A stretch of 62,849 nucleotides of DNA from Oceanospirillum multiglobuliferum (GCF_900167095.1 NZ_FUXG01000016.1:1-62849); one strand, 5' to 3'; shown: positions 1 through 10,213, numbered from the stretch's first letter. Made by a program: numbers and translations. Notes: generated by a model from the sequence alone, not told the origin.

Positions 1-161
1 AACAAATTTTGAATTGATTCGAGTTTGCTTACCTTGATAATCTTGTGACTTTCCAAGACCATCGAAGCAAGCGCCCACACGAATTATCTGATTGAATTTT
101 TAAAGAGCAATTTAGTTAATCGAAGGAGAGACAGAATCTCGATCACTTCGCTCAACTGAGG
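1..161 (-). other. rrn leader: rRNA operon leader (16S lies beyond the left edge)
   Basis: Read on the minus strand, this stretch follows two strong rRNA-type promoters and carries a boxA-like antitermination element, followed by the phrase GTGTGGGCGCTTGCTTCG, which resembles the region just ahead of 16S genes in gammaproteobacteria. No 16S sequence is reached before position 1, so the structural gene should start just outside the window. That an rrn operon follows is inferred from the leader and from the Pseudomonas-like tyrS-rrn neighbourhood. Confidence 0.85.
97..109 (-). promoter_or_regulatory. boxA antitermination site of rrn
   Basis: TGCTCTTTAAAAA on the minus strand closely matches the rrn boxA core (TGCTCTTTA), the RNA site bound by NusB/NusE for antitermination of rRNA transcription. 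It sits about 60 nt downstream of the P2 -10 box, the normal place. Confidence 0.85.
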
Positions 162-167
162 CTGCGT

Positions 168-197
168 ATTCTACAGAACCGAACCTCGTATTGTCAA
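168..197 (-). promoter_or_regulatory. rrn promoter P2
   Basis: Minus-strand TTGACA (197-192) and TAGAAT (173-168) are separated by 18 nt. The sequence downstream of the -10 box is GC-rich (ACGCAGCC), as in stringently controlled rRNA promoters, and an A-rich tract lies upstream of the -35. Confidence 0.85.
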
Positions 198-297
198 CCA
201 CTTTTTTCAACTTTCTTTTCAGTGATCATTTCGAAAACTTAAAGAAAACAAGCGGTTACACAAGCTGCCGAACATCTCTGCCTGACAACGAGGGCGA

Positions 298-325
298 ATT
301 ATACGCACCTCTGAGCACTAAGCAA
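298..325 (-). promoter_or_regulatory. rrn promoter P1
   Basis: Minus-strand TTGCTT (325-320) and a perfect TATAAT (303-298) are 16 nt apart. A GC-rich discriminator (TCGCCCTCG) follows the -10, and an A/T-rich UP-element-like tract lies upstream at about 326-360. With P2 this gives the tandem arrangement usual for rrn operons. Confidence 0.8.
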
Positions 326-454
326 CTGTTTTATTAAACTTTTGTAGTTTTATTTCAAAATGGGGCCAATCAGGCTTCTTCCTTATGTAGCCAACCCAAA
401 AGCCACTCAATGGTAATCAAACTCTCTACAGATTATCGCGAGCCATACAAAAGA

Positions 455-487
455 CACCCCAAAGCCCGCTACGCGGGCTTTGGGGTG
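455..487 (-). terminator. Intrinsic terminator of tyrS
   Basis: A perfect 15-bp stem (455-469 with 473-487) closes a 3-nt loop and is followed on the minus strand by TCTTTTG. It lies just downstream of the tyrS stop and separates tyrS from the rrn promoters. Confidence 0.85.
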
Positions 488-512
488 CGGCAAACCAATA
501 GGCTTGTTTCAC

Positions 513-1712
513 TTATCGAATAGTGACTTTAGCAAATTGCTTTTTACCTGCCTGACAAACATATGTCTGACCTTGTTGCATTTTGAAATCACGATCTACA
601 ACCTGGCCATCAACTTTTACGCTACCTGCAGTTAACATATCGCGCGCTGCATTGGAGTTTTTAGCCAAACCAGCTCTGTTTAATACCGCCATTACAGGTA
701 CTTCAGACTGATCTTCAAAAACCAACTCCACTTCTGGCAAATCATCTGGCAGCTCGCCTTCCTTCAAGCGATTACCTGCGCCTTTATGCGCATTTGCCGC
801 AGCTTCTTCACCATGAAAACGCGCAACAAGCTCTCGCGCCAAGTCCATTTTAATATCTCTAGGATTCGCTCCCGCTGCAACCTGTACTTTTAACTCCTCA
901 ATTTCCGACATAGGGCGGAAACTAAGCAGTTCAAAATAACGCCACATTAACGCATCTGGCATTGATACAATTTTGCCAAACATTTCACCTGGCGCATCAT
1001 TAATCCCCACATAGTTACCCAGCGATTTTGACATCTTCTGGACACCATCTAACCCTTCAAGGATTGGTACAGTAATACAGATCTGAGGCTCTTGACCTGC
1101 ATTCTTTTGCAACTCTCGCCCCATCAGCAAATTGAACTTTTGATCTGTACCACCCAGCTCTATATCAGCTTTCATCGCAACAGAGTCATAACCTTGTACT
1201 AAGGGGTATAAAAACTCATGAATAGAGATTGACTGATTGCCTTTATAACGCTTACTGAAGTCATCACGCTCCAACATGCGCGCAACAGTTTGCTGAGCGG
1301 CTAAACCAATCATATCAACAGCACTCATCTTGCTCATCCAAGTTGAGTTAAAGCAAACTTCTGTTTTGGCTGGATCAAGAATTTTAAAGACTTGCTCGGT
1401 ATAGGTTTTAGCGTTTTTAGCGACATCTTCTTCTGTTAGCGGCTTACGAGTAACATTTTTACCAGTTGGATCACCTATACGACCAGTAAAGTCACCTATA
1501 AGGAACATGACATGATGACCAAGCTCCTGGAAGTGGCGTAGCTTATTAATTAGCACGGTGTGCCCCAGATGCAAATCAGGCGCAGTTGGGTCAAAACCGG
1601 CCTTTACTCGTAGCACTCGCCCGCTTTCAAGCTTTTTAATCAGCTCATCTTCAACCAATATCTCTTCTGTACCACGCTTAATCAGCGCTAAAGCATCTGC
1701 TACGGATGTCAT
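513..1712 (-). CDS. tyrS: Tyrosyl-tRNA synthetase (TyrZ type)
   Basis: This 399-residue class I aminoacyl-tRNA synthetase charges tRNA-Tyr in the cytoplasm. The HIGH-type motif reads HLGH at residues 48-51 and the KMSKS loop is present at 226-230. The C-terminal 60-70 residues form an S4-like RNA-binding domain. Length and motif spacing fit the TyrZ-like class found in Pseudomonas, where the gene likewise lies beside an rrn operon. It is divergent from the M23 peptidase gene; the roughly 125-bp gap between the two start codons should hold both promoters. Confidence 0.97.
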   Translation of the reverse strand: MTSVADALALIKRGTEEILVEDELIKKLESGRVLRVKAGFDPTAPDLHLGHTVLINKLRHFQELGHHVMFLIGDFTGRIGDPTGKNVTRKPLTEEDVAKNAKTYTEQVFKILDPAKTEVCFNSTWMSKMSAVDMIGLAAQQTVARMLERDDFSKRYKGNQSISIHEFLYPLVQGYDSVAMKADIELGGTDQKFNLLMGRELQKNAGQEPQICITVPILEGLDGVQKMSKSLGNYVGINDAPGEMFGKIVSMPDALMWRYFELLSFRPMSEIEELKVQVAAGANPRDIKMDLARELVARFHGEEAAANAHKGAGNRLKEGELPDDLPEVELVFEDQSEVPVMAVLNRAGLAKNSNAARDMLTAGSVKVDGQVVDRDFKMQQGQTYVCQAGKKQFAKVTIR

Positions 1713-1838
1713 TTATAGGGTCCTATTCAAGTTTGTGCTATCAACTAGATCACTAATTGTAACTCGGAAAAAATAGCGTACATTATAGCATTCAGGTAGG
1801 GTTACCCAAGTTTCAGTTTCGTTTTTGGTTTTTTTGCT

Positions 1839-3128
1839 ATGAATTCATACCGCACAAAGTTACTCCACACCCTTTTTCTTACCGCTACAGCCATTGTTGC
1901 GGCACTTTCTATGCTGATTATCAGTCAAGATGTCTCTGCAAAACGTATTGAAATAGATCTTCCATTAAACGTATCTAGCTCAAAGCATATAGAAGAACCT
2001 ATTTCTAACTGGCCGACTCTGTCTGATGACTGGGCTAGCTATTCCATTAAAAGCGGTGAAACGTTAACAGATCTTTTTGTAAGGGCAAAACTGCCTTTAG
2101 ATGATCTTTATCGCTTAATCTACAGCCCAATAAAAACTGATCTATCTCATCTACGCCCGAAACAAAAAATACACGTTCAAACAGATCACTCTGGTGCTAT
2201 TAAAGCAATTCGCTTAGATCACTCGGCTCAATCAGTTGTACTGTTCTCATTGGCTGGCGAAAAGTTCACTGAGAAGCCATTTTTTAGAGAAACAGAGAAG
2301 GTACTGCAATATCGTCAAGGCAGCATTAAAGACTCTTTCTTTGCAGCAGGCGAAAATGCAAATTTGAGCCAACAATCAATTATGGCTTTGGCAAATCTAT
2401 TTGGCTGGGATATTGATTTTTCATTAGACACTCGCCCCAATGACAGCTTTAAGGTTTTGTATTACCAAGAGTTTCTGGATGGTGAGTTTTTTAAGGATGG
2501 TGATATTTTAGCCGCTGAATTTATCAACCAAGGGAAAAGTTATCGAGCAGTACGCTATGTAGATTCTAAGGGTAACATTGACTACTTCTCACCTGATGGG
2601 CGCAACATGCGAAAGCAGTTTTTGCGCTCTCCAGTAGATTTCACCCGTATCAGCTCTCACTTTACCACTAGACGCTTTCACCCTGTATTACACAAGTTCA
2701 GGTCTCATAGAGGAACTGACTATGCCGCTTCGAGAGGCACTCCTGTTAAGTCAACAGGCTCAGGGAAGGTGATTACCGCAGGTTATAACTCAAGTTACGG
2801 TAAACATGTTGTAATTCAGCACGGTACGAGATACACGACGCTTTACGCCCATTTAAATGGCTTTGCAAAAGGAGTTCGTAGAGGCGAGCGTGTTCAACAA
2901 GGGCAAATGATTGGTTATGTAGGTAGTACAGGCTTAGCCAGCGGCCCCCATTTACACTATGAGTTCCGTGTTAATGGCATTCATAAGAACCCCGTTACAG
3001 TACAACTACCTGACGTAGCCCCTATTTCAGACAAAGAGCGCGAACGTTTTCAACAGTATACTCAAAATATCATTGCCAACTTAGACAGCTATCCTAATAT
3101 TCAGCTAGCAAGCCTAGAGAAAAACTAA
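1839..3128 (+). CDS. M23 (LytM) murein endopeptidase, MepM-like
   Basis: A 429-residue envelope protein. Residues about 13-33 form a hydrophobic signal anchor. Next comes a LysM/OapA-like segment (SYSIKSGETLTDLF, near 68-81), a linker, and a C-terminal M23 metallopeptidase domain with the zinc ligands H290-x3-D294 and H371-L-H373. Family members cut peptide cross-links in peptidoglycan so that new strands can be inserted. The gene overlaps anmK by one base (TAATG), so wall cleavage and recycling of wall fragments appear to be co-transcribed. The E. coli counterpart would be MepM (YebA); exact orthology is not proven. Confidence 0.9.
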   Translation: MNSYRTKLLHTLFLTATAIVAALSMLIISQDVSAKRIEIDLPLNVSSSKHIEEPISNWPTLSDDWASYSIKSGETLTDLFVRAKLPLDDLYRLIYSPIKTDLSHLRPKQKIHVQTDHSGAIKAIRLDHSAQSVVLFSLAGEKFTEKPFFRETEKVLQYRQGSIKDSFFAAGENANLSQQSIMALANLFGWDIDFSLDTRPNDSFKVLYYQEFLDGEFFKDGDILAAEFINQGKSYRAVRYVDSKGNIDYFSPDGRNMRKQFLRSPVDFTRISSHFTTRRFHPVLHKFRSHRGTDYAASRGTPVKSTGSGKVITAGYNSSYGKHVVIQHGTRYTTLYAHLNGFAKGVRRGERVQQGQMIGYVGSTGLASGPHLHYEFRVNGIHKNPVTVQLPDVAPISDKERERFQQYTQNIIANLDSYPNIQLASLEKN

Positions 3129-4237
3129 TGCACGGGCTTTATATTGGTTTAATGTCTGGCACTAGCGCAGATGGAATTGACGCAGTCTTAGTTGAGTTCG
3201 ATAAAGAGGAACGCTTTCACTTGATAGGTAGCTATAGCTGGCCCTATCAAGACCACTTTCGGACTCGCTTATTAGCCTTAGCACTTAATGATCAGGTCAG
3301 CCTTTCTGAACTGGGACAGGTTAGTACTCTGTTAGCAGAGCAATCAGCCAAAGCCTGCCATTTGCTATTAAAGCAATGTAATGTAGAGCCTAGCCAAGTT
3401 ATTGCTATTGGCAGCCATGGACACACTATAGACCATGCACCCTCGATTGACTCTCCATATAGCATGCAGATTGGTAATCATGCCGCTCTCGCTGAACGCA
3501 CATTAATCACGACCATTTCAGACTTTAGAAGTCGAGACATTGCAGCAGGTGGACAAGGCGCGCCATTGGTACCTGCATTCCATCAGTGGTTATTCAAGAG
3601 CTGTGATGCTAATAGCGCCATTATCAATATCGGTGGAATCAGTAATATTACTGTTCTGCATCGCACGGACTCTGTTGGCTATGATATCGGCCCAGGCAAT
3701 TGTTTATTAGATAGCTGGCATCAACTGCATACAGGTGAATACTTTGACCATAGCGGGGAAAATGCGCGCTTAGGAGAGGTCATACCAGAACTACTCCAAA
3801 CTCTATTAGATGATGACTTTTTCAATAAGCCTGCACCTAAAAGCACTGGACGAGAATATTTCAATTTAGACTGGCTCAATCAGAAGCAAGCAAGACTTAC
3901 TACAAAAGCAACTATATGGCATAACGTCGCTCGAACGCTTTTAGAGTTCTCGGCACAAGTGATCGCAAACTGCGCTCAAGCGGAAGGCTGTGAAAGGCTT
4001 TTTATCTGCGGAGGCGGTACACACAATCAGTTTCTAGTTGAGCGTATTGCAGCAATATGCGCTACTAAAAATATTTTTACAGATACAACCGAAACTTTGG
4101 GGTTAGATCCTGACTGGGTCGAGGCTGCTGCTTTTGCATGGCTGGCATATCGTACTAAAGCAGGGCTTTCAGGGAATTTACCATCGGCAACAGGAGCACG
4201 AGGCTATCGCATACTAGGTGCGATCTACCCCGCTTAA
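3128..4237 (+). CDS. anmK: Anhydro-N-acetylmuramic acid kinase
   Basis: This 369-residue sugar kinase of the ASKHA fold phosphorylates and opens 1,6-anhydro-MurNAc during cell-wall recycling. The N-terminal GLMSGTSADGID motif (residues about 7-18) is diagnostic. Other family segments are the GHTIDH stretch, INIGGISN, and GYDIGPGN, which carries conserved acidic residues. The start overlaps the stop of the M23 gene, which implies translational coupling. Confidence 0.96.
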   Translation: MHGLYIGLMSGTSADGIDAVLVEFDKEERFHLIGSYSWPYQDHFRTRLLALALNDQVSLSELGQVSTLLAEQSAKACHLLLKQCNVEPSQVIAIGSHGHTIDHAPSIDSPYSMQIGNHAALAERTLITTISDFRSRDIAAGGQGAPLVPAFHQWLFKSCDANSAIINIGGISNITVLHRTDSVGYDIGPGNCLLDSWHQLHTGEYFDHSGENARLGEVIPELLQTLLDDDFFNKPAPKSTGREYFNLDWLNQKQARLTTKATIWHNVARTLLEFSAQVIANCAQAEGCERLFICGGGTHNQFLVERIAAICATKNIFTDTTETLGLDPDWVEAAAFAWLAYRTKAGLSGNLPSATGARGYRILGAIYPA

Positions 4238-4267
4238 CTGTCACTGAAAGCAAACTGGAAAAGTCGA

Positions 4268-4618
4268 TTAAATTGTAAAGGAAGATCCACAACCGCAAGT
4301 CGTTGTGGCATTAGGGTTTTTAACCAAAAACTCTGCGCCTTTTAACCCCTCTTGATAATCAACCGTTGAGCCAACCAAATATTGATAGCTCATCGAGTCA
4401 ACCACCATTTTAATACCAGAGTTTTCAATAACGGCATCATCGTCTTGAACTGACTCGTCAAAGTCAAAGCCATATTGAAATCCAGAGCAGCCGCCGCCAG
4501 TAACATAAACTCGCAGCTTTAACTCCGGATTTTGCTCTGACTCTATCAGATCCCGAACTTTTTGAGCTGCAGCATCTGTCAAAATCATAGGTTGTGGAAT
4601 AAACACATCCGCCGTCAT
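4268..4618 (-). CDS. erpA: Iron-sulfur cluster insertion protein ErpA
   Basis: This 116-residue A-type carrier passes Fe-S clusters to apoproteins such as those of isoprenoid synthesis. The three cluster-binding cysteines are in place: C44 in the GGGCSG turn, and C108 and C110 in the CGCG tail. Length matches the family. It faces anmK convergently, with a gap of only 30 bases. Confidence 0.96.
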   Translation of the reverse strand: MTADVFIPQPMILTDAAAQKVRDLIESEQNPELKLRVYVTGGGCSGFQYGFDFDESVQDDDAVIENSGIKMVVDSMSYQYLVGSTVDYQEGLKGAEFLVKNPNATTTCGCGSSFTI

Positions 4619-4688
4619 ACTTCACTCCGAGTTTTAGTTTCAGAGGGAATTATCCGCTTATCCAACCAAAACAGTCAACTATAACTGC

Positions 4689-5210
4689 TTAAGATTTTTT
4701 CTCATTTACTACCGCAGCATCTGTTTTTGCATTGGCAGCAGCCAGCTTAACAGGTGCAACAGCTTTTTCTGGTTCAGCATCAGCTGCCGAAATTTTAGGT
4801 TTCTCTTGTGTCACATTTTTTGGCATCGCAGGCCTATTTTCCGGCTTACCACGATAGCGATGCATAAGCGTGCCACTGACTTGTGACCCCATAACCATCT
4901 CTATCATGTTATAGTGCACATTGCCCTTAACAGTTGCTTTTGATGCTAACTCAATATGTTCACACGAGTGAATATCGCCAATAACCTGCCCATTGATGAT
5001 AATATGTGGCGCAGATATTTCACCTACCACCATACCTTTTTCACTAATACGAACAACCGCTTTTGAGTCATCTTCAGCGATAATATTACCGAAGACTTTA
5101 CCATCAATATGCAAGCCTCCGCTAAAATGCAGATCACCAACCAATTCTGCTTTTGCAGAAATAAGGGTGTCAAAATGGTGGGATGAGGGTTTGCTGCTAC
5201 TTCCAAACAT
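4689..5210 (-). CDS. Bactofilin-family cytoskeletal protein
   Basis: Bactofilins are polymer-forming proteins that scaffold cell-shape and wall functions. About 100 residues of short beta-helical repeats (for example AELVGDLHFSGGLHIDGKVFG) are followed by a low-complexity tail rich in Lys, Ala and Pro. I place the start at the ATG at 5210 (173 residues, MFGSSSKPSS), because an AGGAGG lies 10 nt upstream of it; a longer frame would begin at 5237 but overlaps the upstream gene. It follows the coiled-coil membrane protein by 2 bases, so the two are probably co-translated. Confidence 0.85.
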   Translation of the reverse strand: MFGSSSKPSSHHFDTLISAKAELVGDLHFSGGLHIDGKVFGNIIAEDDSKAVVRISEKGMVVGEISAPHIIINGQVIGDIHSCEHIELASKATVKGNVHYNMIEMVMGSQVSGTLMHRYRGKPENRPAMPKNVTQEKPKISAADAEPEKAVAPVKLAAANAKTDAAVVNEKKS

Positions 5211-5212
5211 AA

Positions 5213-5956
5213 TTAAACGGCCTCCTGAACTGACCATTCGTAATTCTTCTCAACCCGCATCGCCTTTTGGCCAGTGGACTGTAAAATCACTTCTATTTTC
5301 TCGGGTTTAAATCCTTTAGGTAACACTAGCTCTCCACTGATATCTTGGAAAAATCGGAAGCGAAACCGTATTCCTAAATCTTTTATATCGTCAGAAACAT
5401 CGCGTAGTGGTAGCACTCTACGATCATCCCCTTGTGAACCAATCACACTAATGAGTGCACGCCCTTCAATGAAATTTTTATTATCGGCAACCTGTGTCAA
5501 CACTAGTTTGTAATTGTAACGAGCTGGATCTAAAGTTTTATTTAACGCCCAGCTTTCAACCCTTAAACCTTTATCCTCTACGCTAGGCGCCATAACTCGC
5601 TTATAAAATGACACCTCATTTTCAAGCTGAGCAATACGCGCATTCAGCTCAGTAATGGTACTGCGTACTTCAGCGTAACTCTTCTGATCAATCTGGTTAC
5701 TACGAGACAGTACTGCAACTTCTTGCCGTAAAGCCTCATTTTCTTGGCTGAACTCAGACACCTTCACTCTAAGCTCATCTCGTTCAGAGACTGCACTTTG
5801 GCGCTCATCCCAGCTTTGACGCTGACCATAGCCATAGCCCGCCAGCACAACCACAACTAAAATAAGTATGATCCCCAAGCGTATAAAAAATCGTTGCCAA
5901 GGACTATAGGCAACGATTTCTAGCTGATCTTGTTTACTTCCTTTGACCATAGCCAT
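5213..5956 (-). CDS. Coiled-coil inner-membrane protein (DUF6776-like)
   Basis: A 247-residue protein with one predicted transmembrane segment (about residues 24-43), a heptad-rich coiled coil (about 50-115) and a beta-rich C-terminal domain. Its topology recalls divisome or cytoskeleton adaptors, but no function is established. It sits directly before a bactofilin gene and after argC, an order also seen in Pseudomonas, so a role together with the bactofilin is a reasonable inference. The family name is from memory and was not checked. Confidence 0.75.
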   Translation of the reverse strand: MAMVKGSKQDQLEIVAYSPWQRFFIRLGIILILVVVVLAGYGYGQRQSWDERQSAVSERDELRVKVSEFSQENEALRQEVAVLSRSNQIDQKSYAEVRSTITELNARIAQLENEVSFYKRVMAPSVEDKGLRVESWALNKTLDPARYNYKLVLTQVADNKNFIEGRALISVIGSQGDDRRVLPLRDVSDDIKDLGIRFRFRFFQDISGELVLPKGFKPEKIEVILQSTGQKAMRVEKNYEWSVQEAV

Positions 5957-5982
5957 ATCCGGTAATCATCAAACCAATTCCA

Positions 5983-7023
5983 TTAAGGCATCAGGGCAAC
6001 CTGATTTAAGCCCGTCGCTTCTGGCAAACCAAACATTAAATTCATGTTCTGAATTGCTTGGCCTGAAGCACCTTTGACTAAATTATCGATCACCGATAGT
6101 ACCACTACTCGCTTACCATTCTGTGGGCGGTGTATCGAAATTCTACACATATTCACACCTTTTACACTACGTGTTGCAGGGTGTGATCCAGCAGGCATTA
6201 CGTCGACGAATGGTTCATTTGCGTAACGCTTCTCAAATAGAGTTTGCAGATCAACCTCTGCATCATCAAGCAATTGCGTGTAAACAGTTGCATGAATACC
6301 ACGAATCATCGGTGTTAAATGAGGCACGAACGTCAAGCCAACATCAGACTGAGCCGCTTCTTCTAAACCTTGCTGGATTTCAGGCAAATGACGGTGACCT
6401 GCCACAGCATAAGCCATCATAGACTCGCTTGATTCACATAATAAAGAACCAACACTTGCGCCACGACCTGCTCCACTCACACCTGATTTGCAGTCTGCAA
6501 TAATATCATCAGCACTGACTAACCCTGCTTCAAGCAATGGAATTGTCGCCAATTGGACTGCTGTTGGATAGCAGCCTGGAGCCGCAATTAAACGCGCTTG
6601 TTTGATCTTCTCACGATTCACTTCTGGCAAACCATAAACCGCTTCTTTTAAAAGCTCAGGCGCACCATGTGGTTGACCATACCATTTTGCCCATAGCTCA
6701 GGATCACGAATACGGAAATCTGCCGATAAATCGATCACTCGACCACCTTTATCTAAGATCTCACCCGCCAAACTATGTGCTACACCATGCGGTGTCGCGA
6801 AAAAAACCACGTCACAGGCTGCTAGTCGGTCTGCATCAGGCTCGGTGAAACGCAGATCATAGTGTCCACGCAAGTTTGGATACATATCTGCAACGGCCTG
6901 CCCCGCCTCGGAACGAGAAGTAATAACGTCAACATTCGCTTCAGGATGCTGTGCCAGTAAACGCAACAACTCAACACCGGTATAACCTGTACCACCAACA
7001 ATGCCGACCTTTATCACTGTCAT
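5983..7023 (-). CDS. argC: N-acetyl-gamma-glutamyl-phosphate reductase
   Basis: This 346-residue enzyme performs the third step of arginine synthesis, the NADPH-dependent reduction of N-acetylglutamyl phosphate. The Rossmann motif GGTGYTG is at residues 10-16, and the catalytic cysteine is C151 in APGCYPTA. Length is standard for the long ArgC type. It is the first gene of a minus-strand run argC, membrane protein, bactofilin, erpA. Confidence 0.97.
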   Translation of the reverse strand: MTVIKVGIVGGTGYTGVELLRLLAQHPEANVDVITSRSEAGQAVADMYPNLRGHYDLRFTEPDADRLAACDVVFFATPHGVAHSLAGEILDKGGRVIDLSADFRIRDPELWAKWYGQPHGAPELLKEAVYGLPEVNREKIKQARLIAAPGCYPTAVQLATIPLLEAGLVSADDIIADCKSGVSGAGRGASVGSLLCESSESMMAYAVAGHRHLPEIQQGLEEAAQSDVGLTFVPHLTPMIRGIHATVYTQLLDDAEVDLQTLFEKRYANEPFVDVMPAGSHPATRSVKGVNMCRISIHRPQNGKRVVVLSVIDNLVKGASGQAIQNMNLMFGLPEATGLNQVALMP

Positions 7024-7134
7024 TCTCCATTAAAAAGCTGTTGTCTATATTATGACCTGAGGTTTGTATTCTCGGTATAATACACAAATATTATTGATCA
7101 TGTCTCTGCGACCTATAGTATCAAGGATGTCACT

Positions 7135-8895
7135 TTGGTAAATAAAAGAAGAAGGACTTGGCGACAAGCGCTCTCACTAAATGACTTTAGAGCACAGCTG
7201 GCACATTTAGATGCGCTTCCACAACTGGCTATCTTGGGCTTAATATCAGGATTAAGTACTGGATTAATCATGATGCTATTTATGTGGGCATTAAACCTAC
7301 TCGCGCATCAACTATTTTCAACTGATCCAGAAAACTATGAGTCACTCCCTTTGCACATTAGGGCTCTTGCGCCTGTAATTGGCTGTTTGTTACTTGCGGC
7401 TGTAATTCGACTGAGCAAGCAAGCTTGGCGCCCACAGGGATTGGGGCATGTCATTGAGCGATTTACCTTTTATCAAGGTTATTTACCTTGGCAAAACACC
7501 CTACACCAGTTCTTCAGTGCATTAGTTGCTCTTGCCTCAGGATTGTCGGCAGGAAGAGAAGGCCCTGCCGTACACTTAGGCGCAGGAGTCAGCAGTTATT
7601 TAGGCCAACTATTTAAGCTGCCTAACAATAGCATTAGGTTATTGGTAGGCTGTGGTACAGCGGCAGCCATTGGTGCATCATTTAATACCCCTATTGCTGG
7701 TGTTATCTTTGCGATGGAGGTGATTATGGCAGAGTACACACTGGTGGGCTTTACACCAATTATTATCGCCTCCGTCAGTGCGACTGCGGTTAGCCAGTGG
7801 TTTCTTGGTTCTGACAGCCTGTTTGCGCTTACACCCAGCAAGTTATTCACCCTTGCAGAGCTCCCTTGGGTAACTGCAAGCGGCATTATTATTGGTATAT
7901 TTGCCAGTGTTTTTATGACTATTGCCGCACAGCTACATAGCAAGCACCATTGGCTTTTGGAACTACGCTTTTTACTGGCAGGTGCTTTAACTGCATTGGC
8001 TGCATGGTTACTGCCAACACTATTAGGCACAGGCTATGACTTAGTTAACTTATCATCATCTGGTGAGTTCTCTTTGTTGTTTTTGCTGCTACTAGCGATC
8101 GGAAAGCTAGTATTAACGGCCACAACAATGGGGTTAGGTGTACCTATAGGAATTATTGGCCCACTATTGGTGATTGGTGCGCTACTGGGTACTGCATTAG
8201 GTCAGATTGGTGGTTATCTTGTAGACATTCCTGTTTCACATATCAGCGTTTATACGATGATAGGTATGGCGGCGATGATGGCCGGTTCTCTCCAAGCACC
8301 ATTGGCAGCGCTTATGGCGCTACTTGAGCTAACAAATAACTCTCATATTATTTTACCAGGCATGTTGGCCGTGATTTCCGCAACGCTGTCATGCCGCTAC
8401 CTGATTGGGCAACCATCCCTGTTTCATTACATCGCCCGTGTGAAAGGCGTCAGCTTGGAGCACACGCCTTTATCTCAGTTGCTCAGTAGAACAGGTGTAG
8501 GCGCAGCAATGAGTCGCAGCTTTGTTACCACCGAGAATGTATTAACCTATGATGCTGTTCGTATTCTTTTAACACACAAGCCAGACTGGATTTTGATGTT
8601 AGACGAGGAAAAAGCACCACGCTTCTTAATGGCAACAGCTGAACTGGCAAACTATTTTTATTTGATTGAGCAACAAAGTGATACAAAAGCCCCCTCTGAG
8701 CAGCTGTCACTGAAGCTGTCCAACATACCAGCGGATCAACGCTTCAGCGTGCAAGAGATTCCATTGCAAGCCACTTTAGACCAAGCCTTAAAGCAGATTA
8801 CACAAACTCAGGCTGAAGCCTTATTTGTGATACAAAGCAATCGCAAGATACAGGGCATTCTCACACGTTCGATGATCGAACAATATTATCGTTAA
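7135..8895 (+). CDS. ClC-family chloride channel/antiporter
   Basis: This 586-residue polytopic membrane protein carries the ClC selectivity signature GREGP at 140-144. The gating glutamate is present (E142), which favours a proton-coupled chloride exchanger over a pure channel. A second conserved loop (GVPIGIIGP) and a final hydrophobic block follow. The C-terminal 150 residues look like a pair of weakly conserved CBS-type domains. The start is TTG at 7135, with AAGG eight bases ahead; no in-frame ATG lies upstream without an intervening stop. Confidence 0.88.
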   Translation: MVNKRRRTWRQALSLNDFRAQLAHLDALPQLAILGLISGLSTGLIMMLFMWALNLLAHQLFSTDPENYESLPLHIRALAPVIGCLLLAAVIRLSKQAWRPQGLGHVIERFTFYQGYLPWQNTLHQFFSALVALASGLSAGREGPAVHLGAGVSSYLGQLFKLPNNSIRLLVGCGTAAAIGASFNTPIAGVIFAMEVIMAEYTLVGFTPIIIASVSATAVSQWFLGSDSLFALTPSKLFTLAELPWVTASGIIIGIFASVFMTIAAQLHSKHHWLLELRFLLAGALTALAAWLLPTLLGTGYDLVNLSSSGEFSLLFLLLLAIGKLVLTATTMGLGVPIGIIGPLLVIGALLGTALGQIGGYLVDIPVSHISVYTMIGMAAMMAGSLQAPLAALMALLELTNNSHIILPGMLAVISATLSCRYLIGQPSLFHYIARVKGVSLEHTPLSQLLSRTGVGAAMSRSFVTTENVLTYDAVRILLTHKPDWILMLDEEKAPRFLMATAELANYFYLIEQQSDTKAPSEQLSLKLSNIPADQRFSVQEIPLQATLDQALKQITQTQAEALFVIQSNRKIQGILTRSMIEQYYR

Positions 8896-8936
8896 CCCAA
8901 CCACTCTAATACGGATTAGAGCAAGGACTGTTCAAC

Positions 8937-9368
8937 ATGGCTTTTTTCTGGTTAAAAGCATTTCACATTATCGCTATTGTCACTTGGTTCAGCGGGCTTT
9001 TTTACCTGCCAAGACTGTTTGTTTACCATGCAGACACACAAGATGAGGCTGGAAATGCCCGCTTTAAAATTATGGAGCGTAAGCTATATCGAGGCATCGC
9101 AACCCCCTCAATGATTGTTGTGCTACTACTGGGCACAGGATTATTGAGCACAAACTTTGGCTATTACCTGTCACAACCTTGGATGCACGCTAAACTGCTA
9201 TTGGTAAGCCTGTTGGTGGTTTATCACTTTTATTGCGGCTATCACCTAAAACAGTTTGCCCAAGACCAGAATCAACGCAGCCATGTCTATTATCGAATAT
9301 TCAACGAGCTGCCCGTGTTTGCTCTAATCGGCATCGTGATTTTGGTTGTGGTTAAGCCTTTTGGCTGA
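8937..9368 (+). CDS. hemJ: Protoporphyrinogen IX oxidase HemJ
   Basis: A 143-residue protein with four membrane helices. The N-terminal pattern of a histidine in helix 1 (H10) and the stretch YLPRLFVYH is typical of HemJ, the heme-binding enzyme that oxidises protoporphyrinogen IX in many proteobacteria lacking HemG/HemY. The next genes (thiD, thiE, hemL) make a vitamin/tetrapyrrole cluster, and hemL acts earlier in the same heme pathway. Confidence 0.9.
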   Translation: MAFFWLKAFHIIAIVTWFSGLFYLPRLFVYHADTQDEAGNARFKIMERKLYRGIATPSMIVVLLLGTGLLSTNFGYYLSQPWMHAKLLLVSLLVVYHFYCGYHLKQFAQDQNQRSHVYYRIFNELPVFALIGIVILVVVKPFG

Positions 9369-9391
9369 GGCTAACTATAAGGAGCTCTTCG

Positions 9392-10213
9392 ATGCCCTCT
9401 CATGTAACGCAGCATTATACCCAACCGATCAAACCTGCCGTCACCTTGGTACTCGCTGGCCATGACCCTTCTGGTGGTGCAGGTATTCATGCCGACATTG
9501 AATCAATTCGAGCAATGGGCGGATATGCCGCAACCGTAATCACCGCGACCACTAGCCAAGACACTGTGAACGTACAGGCGATACATCCCGTATCCTCCAA
9601 TGACCTGATCACTCAGGCAAGGATGATTTTGGATGACCTACCCGTCGCCGCCATCAAAATTGGCTTACTGGGCAGTATTAACAATATTGAGGCGATTCAT
9701 ACCTTATTGAGAGACTACCGCGACCTTCCTGTGATTCTAGATCCAATTTTGCGCGCAGGGGGCGGCTCCAATCTCAGCAATCAGGAGATGATCGATGCTA
9801 TTAAAACCCTGCTACTGCCTTATGTGACCTTATTAACACCTAACACCAACGAGCTGCGTCAACTCAGTCCAGAGGCAGACTCCATCGGCGCTGGCTGCCA
9901 GCAACTGATTGAAAGAGGCTGTCAGTACGTGATTGCCACAGGCACCCATGCGGCAACTGAGGATGTGATCAACACTTTGTTCAGTGCTCACGGTGAACTA
10001 CAGCGCAAACACTGGCCTCGATTACTTGGCGAATACCACGGCAGCGGTTGCACCTTTGCCTCAGCAACCGCTGCGCTGCTAGCTCAAGGCGCTGATATTT
10101 GTAACGCTGTGGAGATGGCGCAACAATTCACTTGGAACAGCCTGAAACACGCCTATCAGTTAGGTAAAGGCCAATATTTACCCAACCGTTTTTTCTGGAG
10201 TACCCCCTCTTGA
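9392..10213 (+). CDS. thiD: Hydroxymethylpyrimidine/phosphomethylpyrimidine kinase
   Basis: This 273-residue ribokinase-fold enzyme phosphorylates HMP and then HMP-P in thiamine synthesis. It shows the GHDPSGGAG substrate motif (23-31) and the C-terminal anion-hole motif GSGCT (C220). An AGGAG lies upstream of the ATG. Its stop overlaps the next ATG (TGATG), so thiD and thiE are translationally coupled. Confidence 0.95.
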   Translation: MPSHVTQHYTQPIKPAVTLVLAGHDPSGGAGIHADIESIRAMGGYAATVITATTSQDTVNVQAIHPVSSNDLITQARMILDDLPVAAIKIGLLGSINNIEAIHTLLRDYRDLPVILDPILRAGGGSNLSNQEMIDAIKTLLLPYVTLLTPNTNELRQLSPEADSIGAGCQQLIERGCQYVIATGTHAATEDVINTLFSAHGELQRKHWPRLLGEYHGSGCTFASATAALLAQGADICNAVEMAQQFTWNSLKHAYQLGKGQYLPNRFFWSTPS

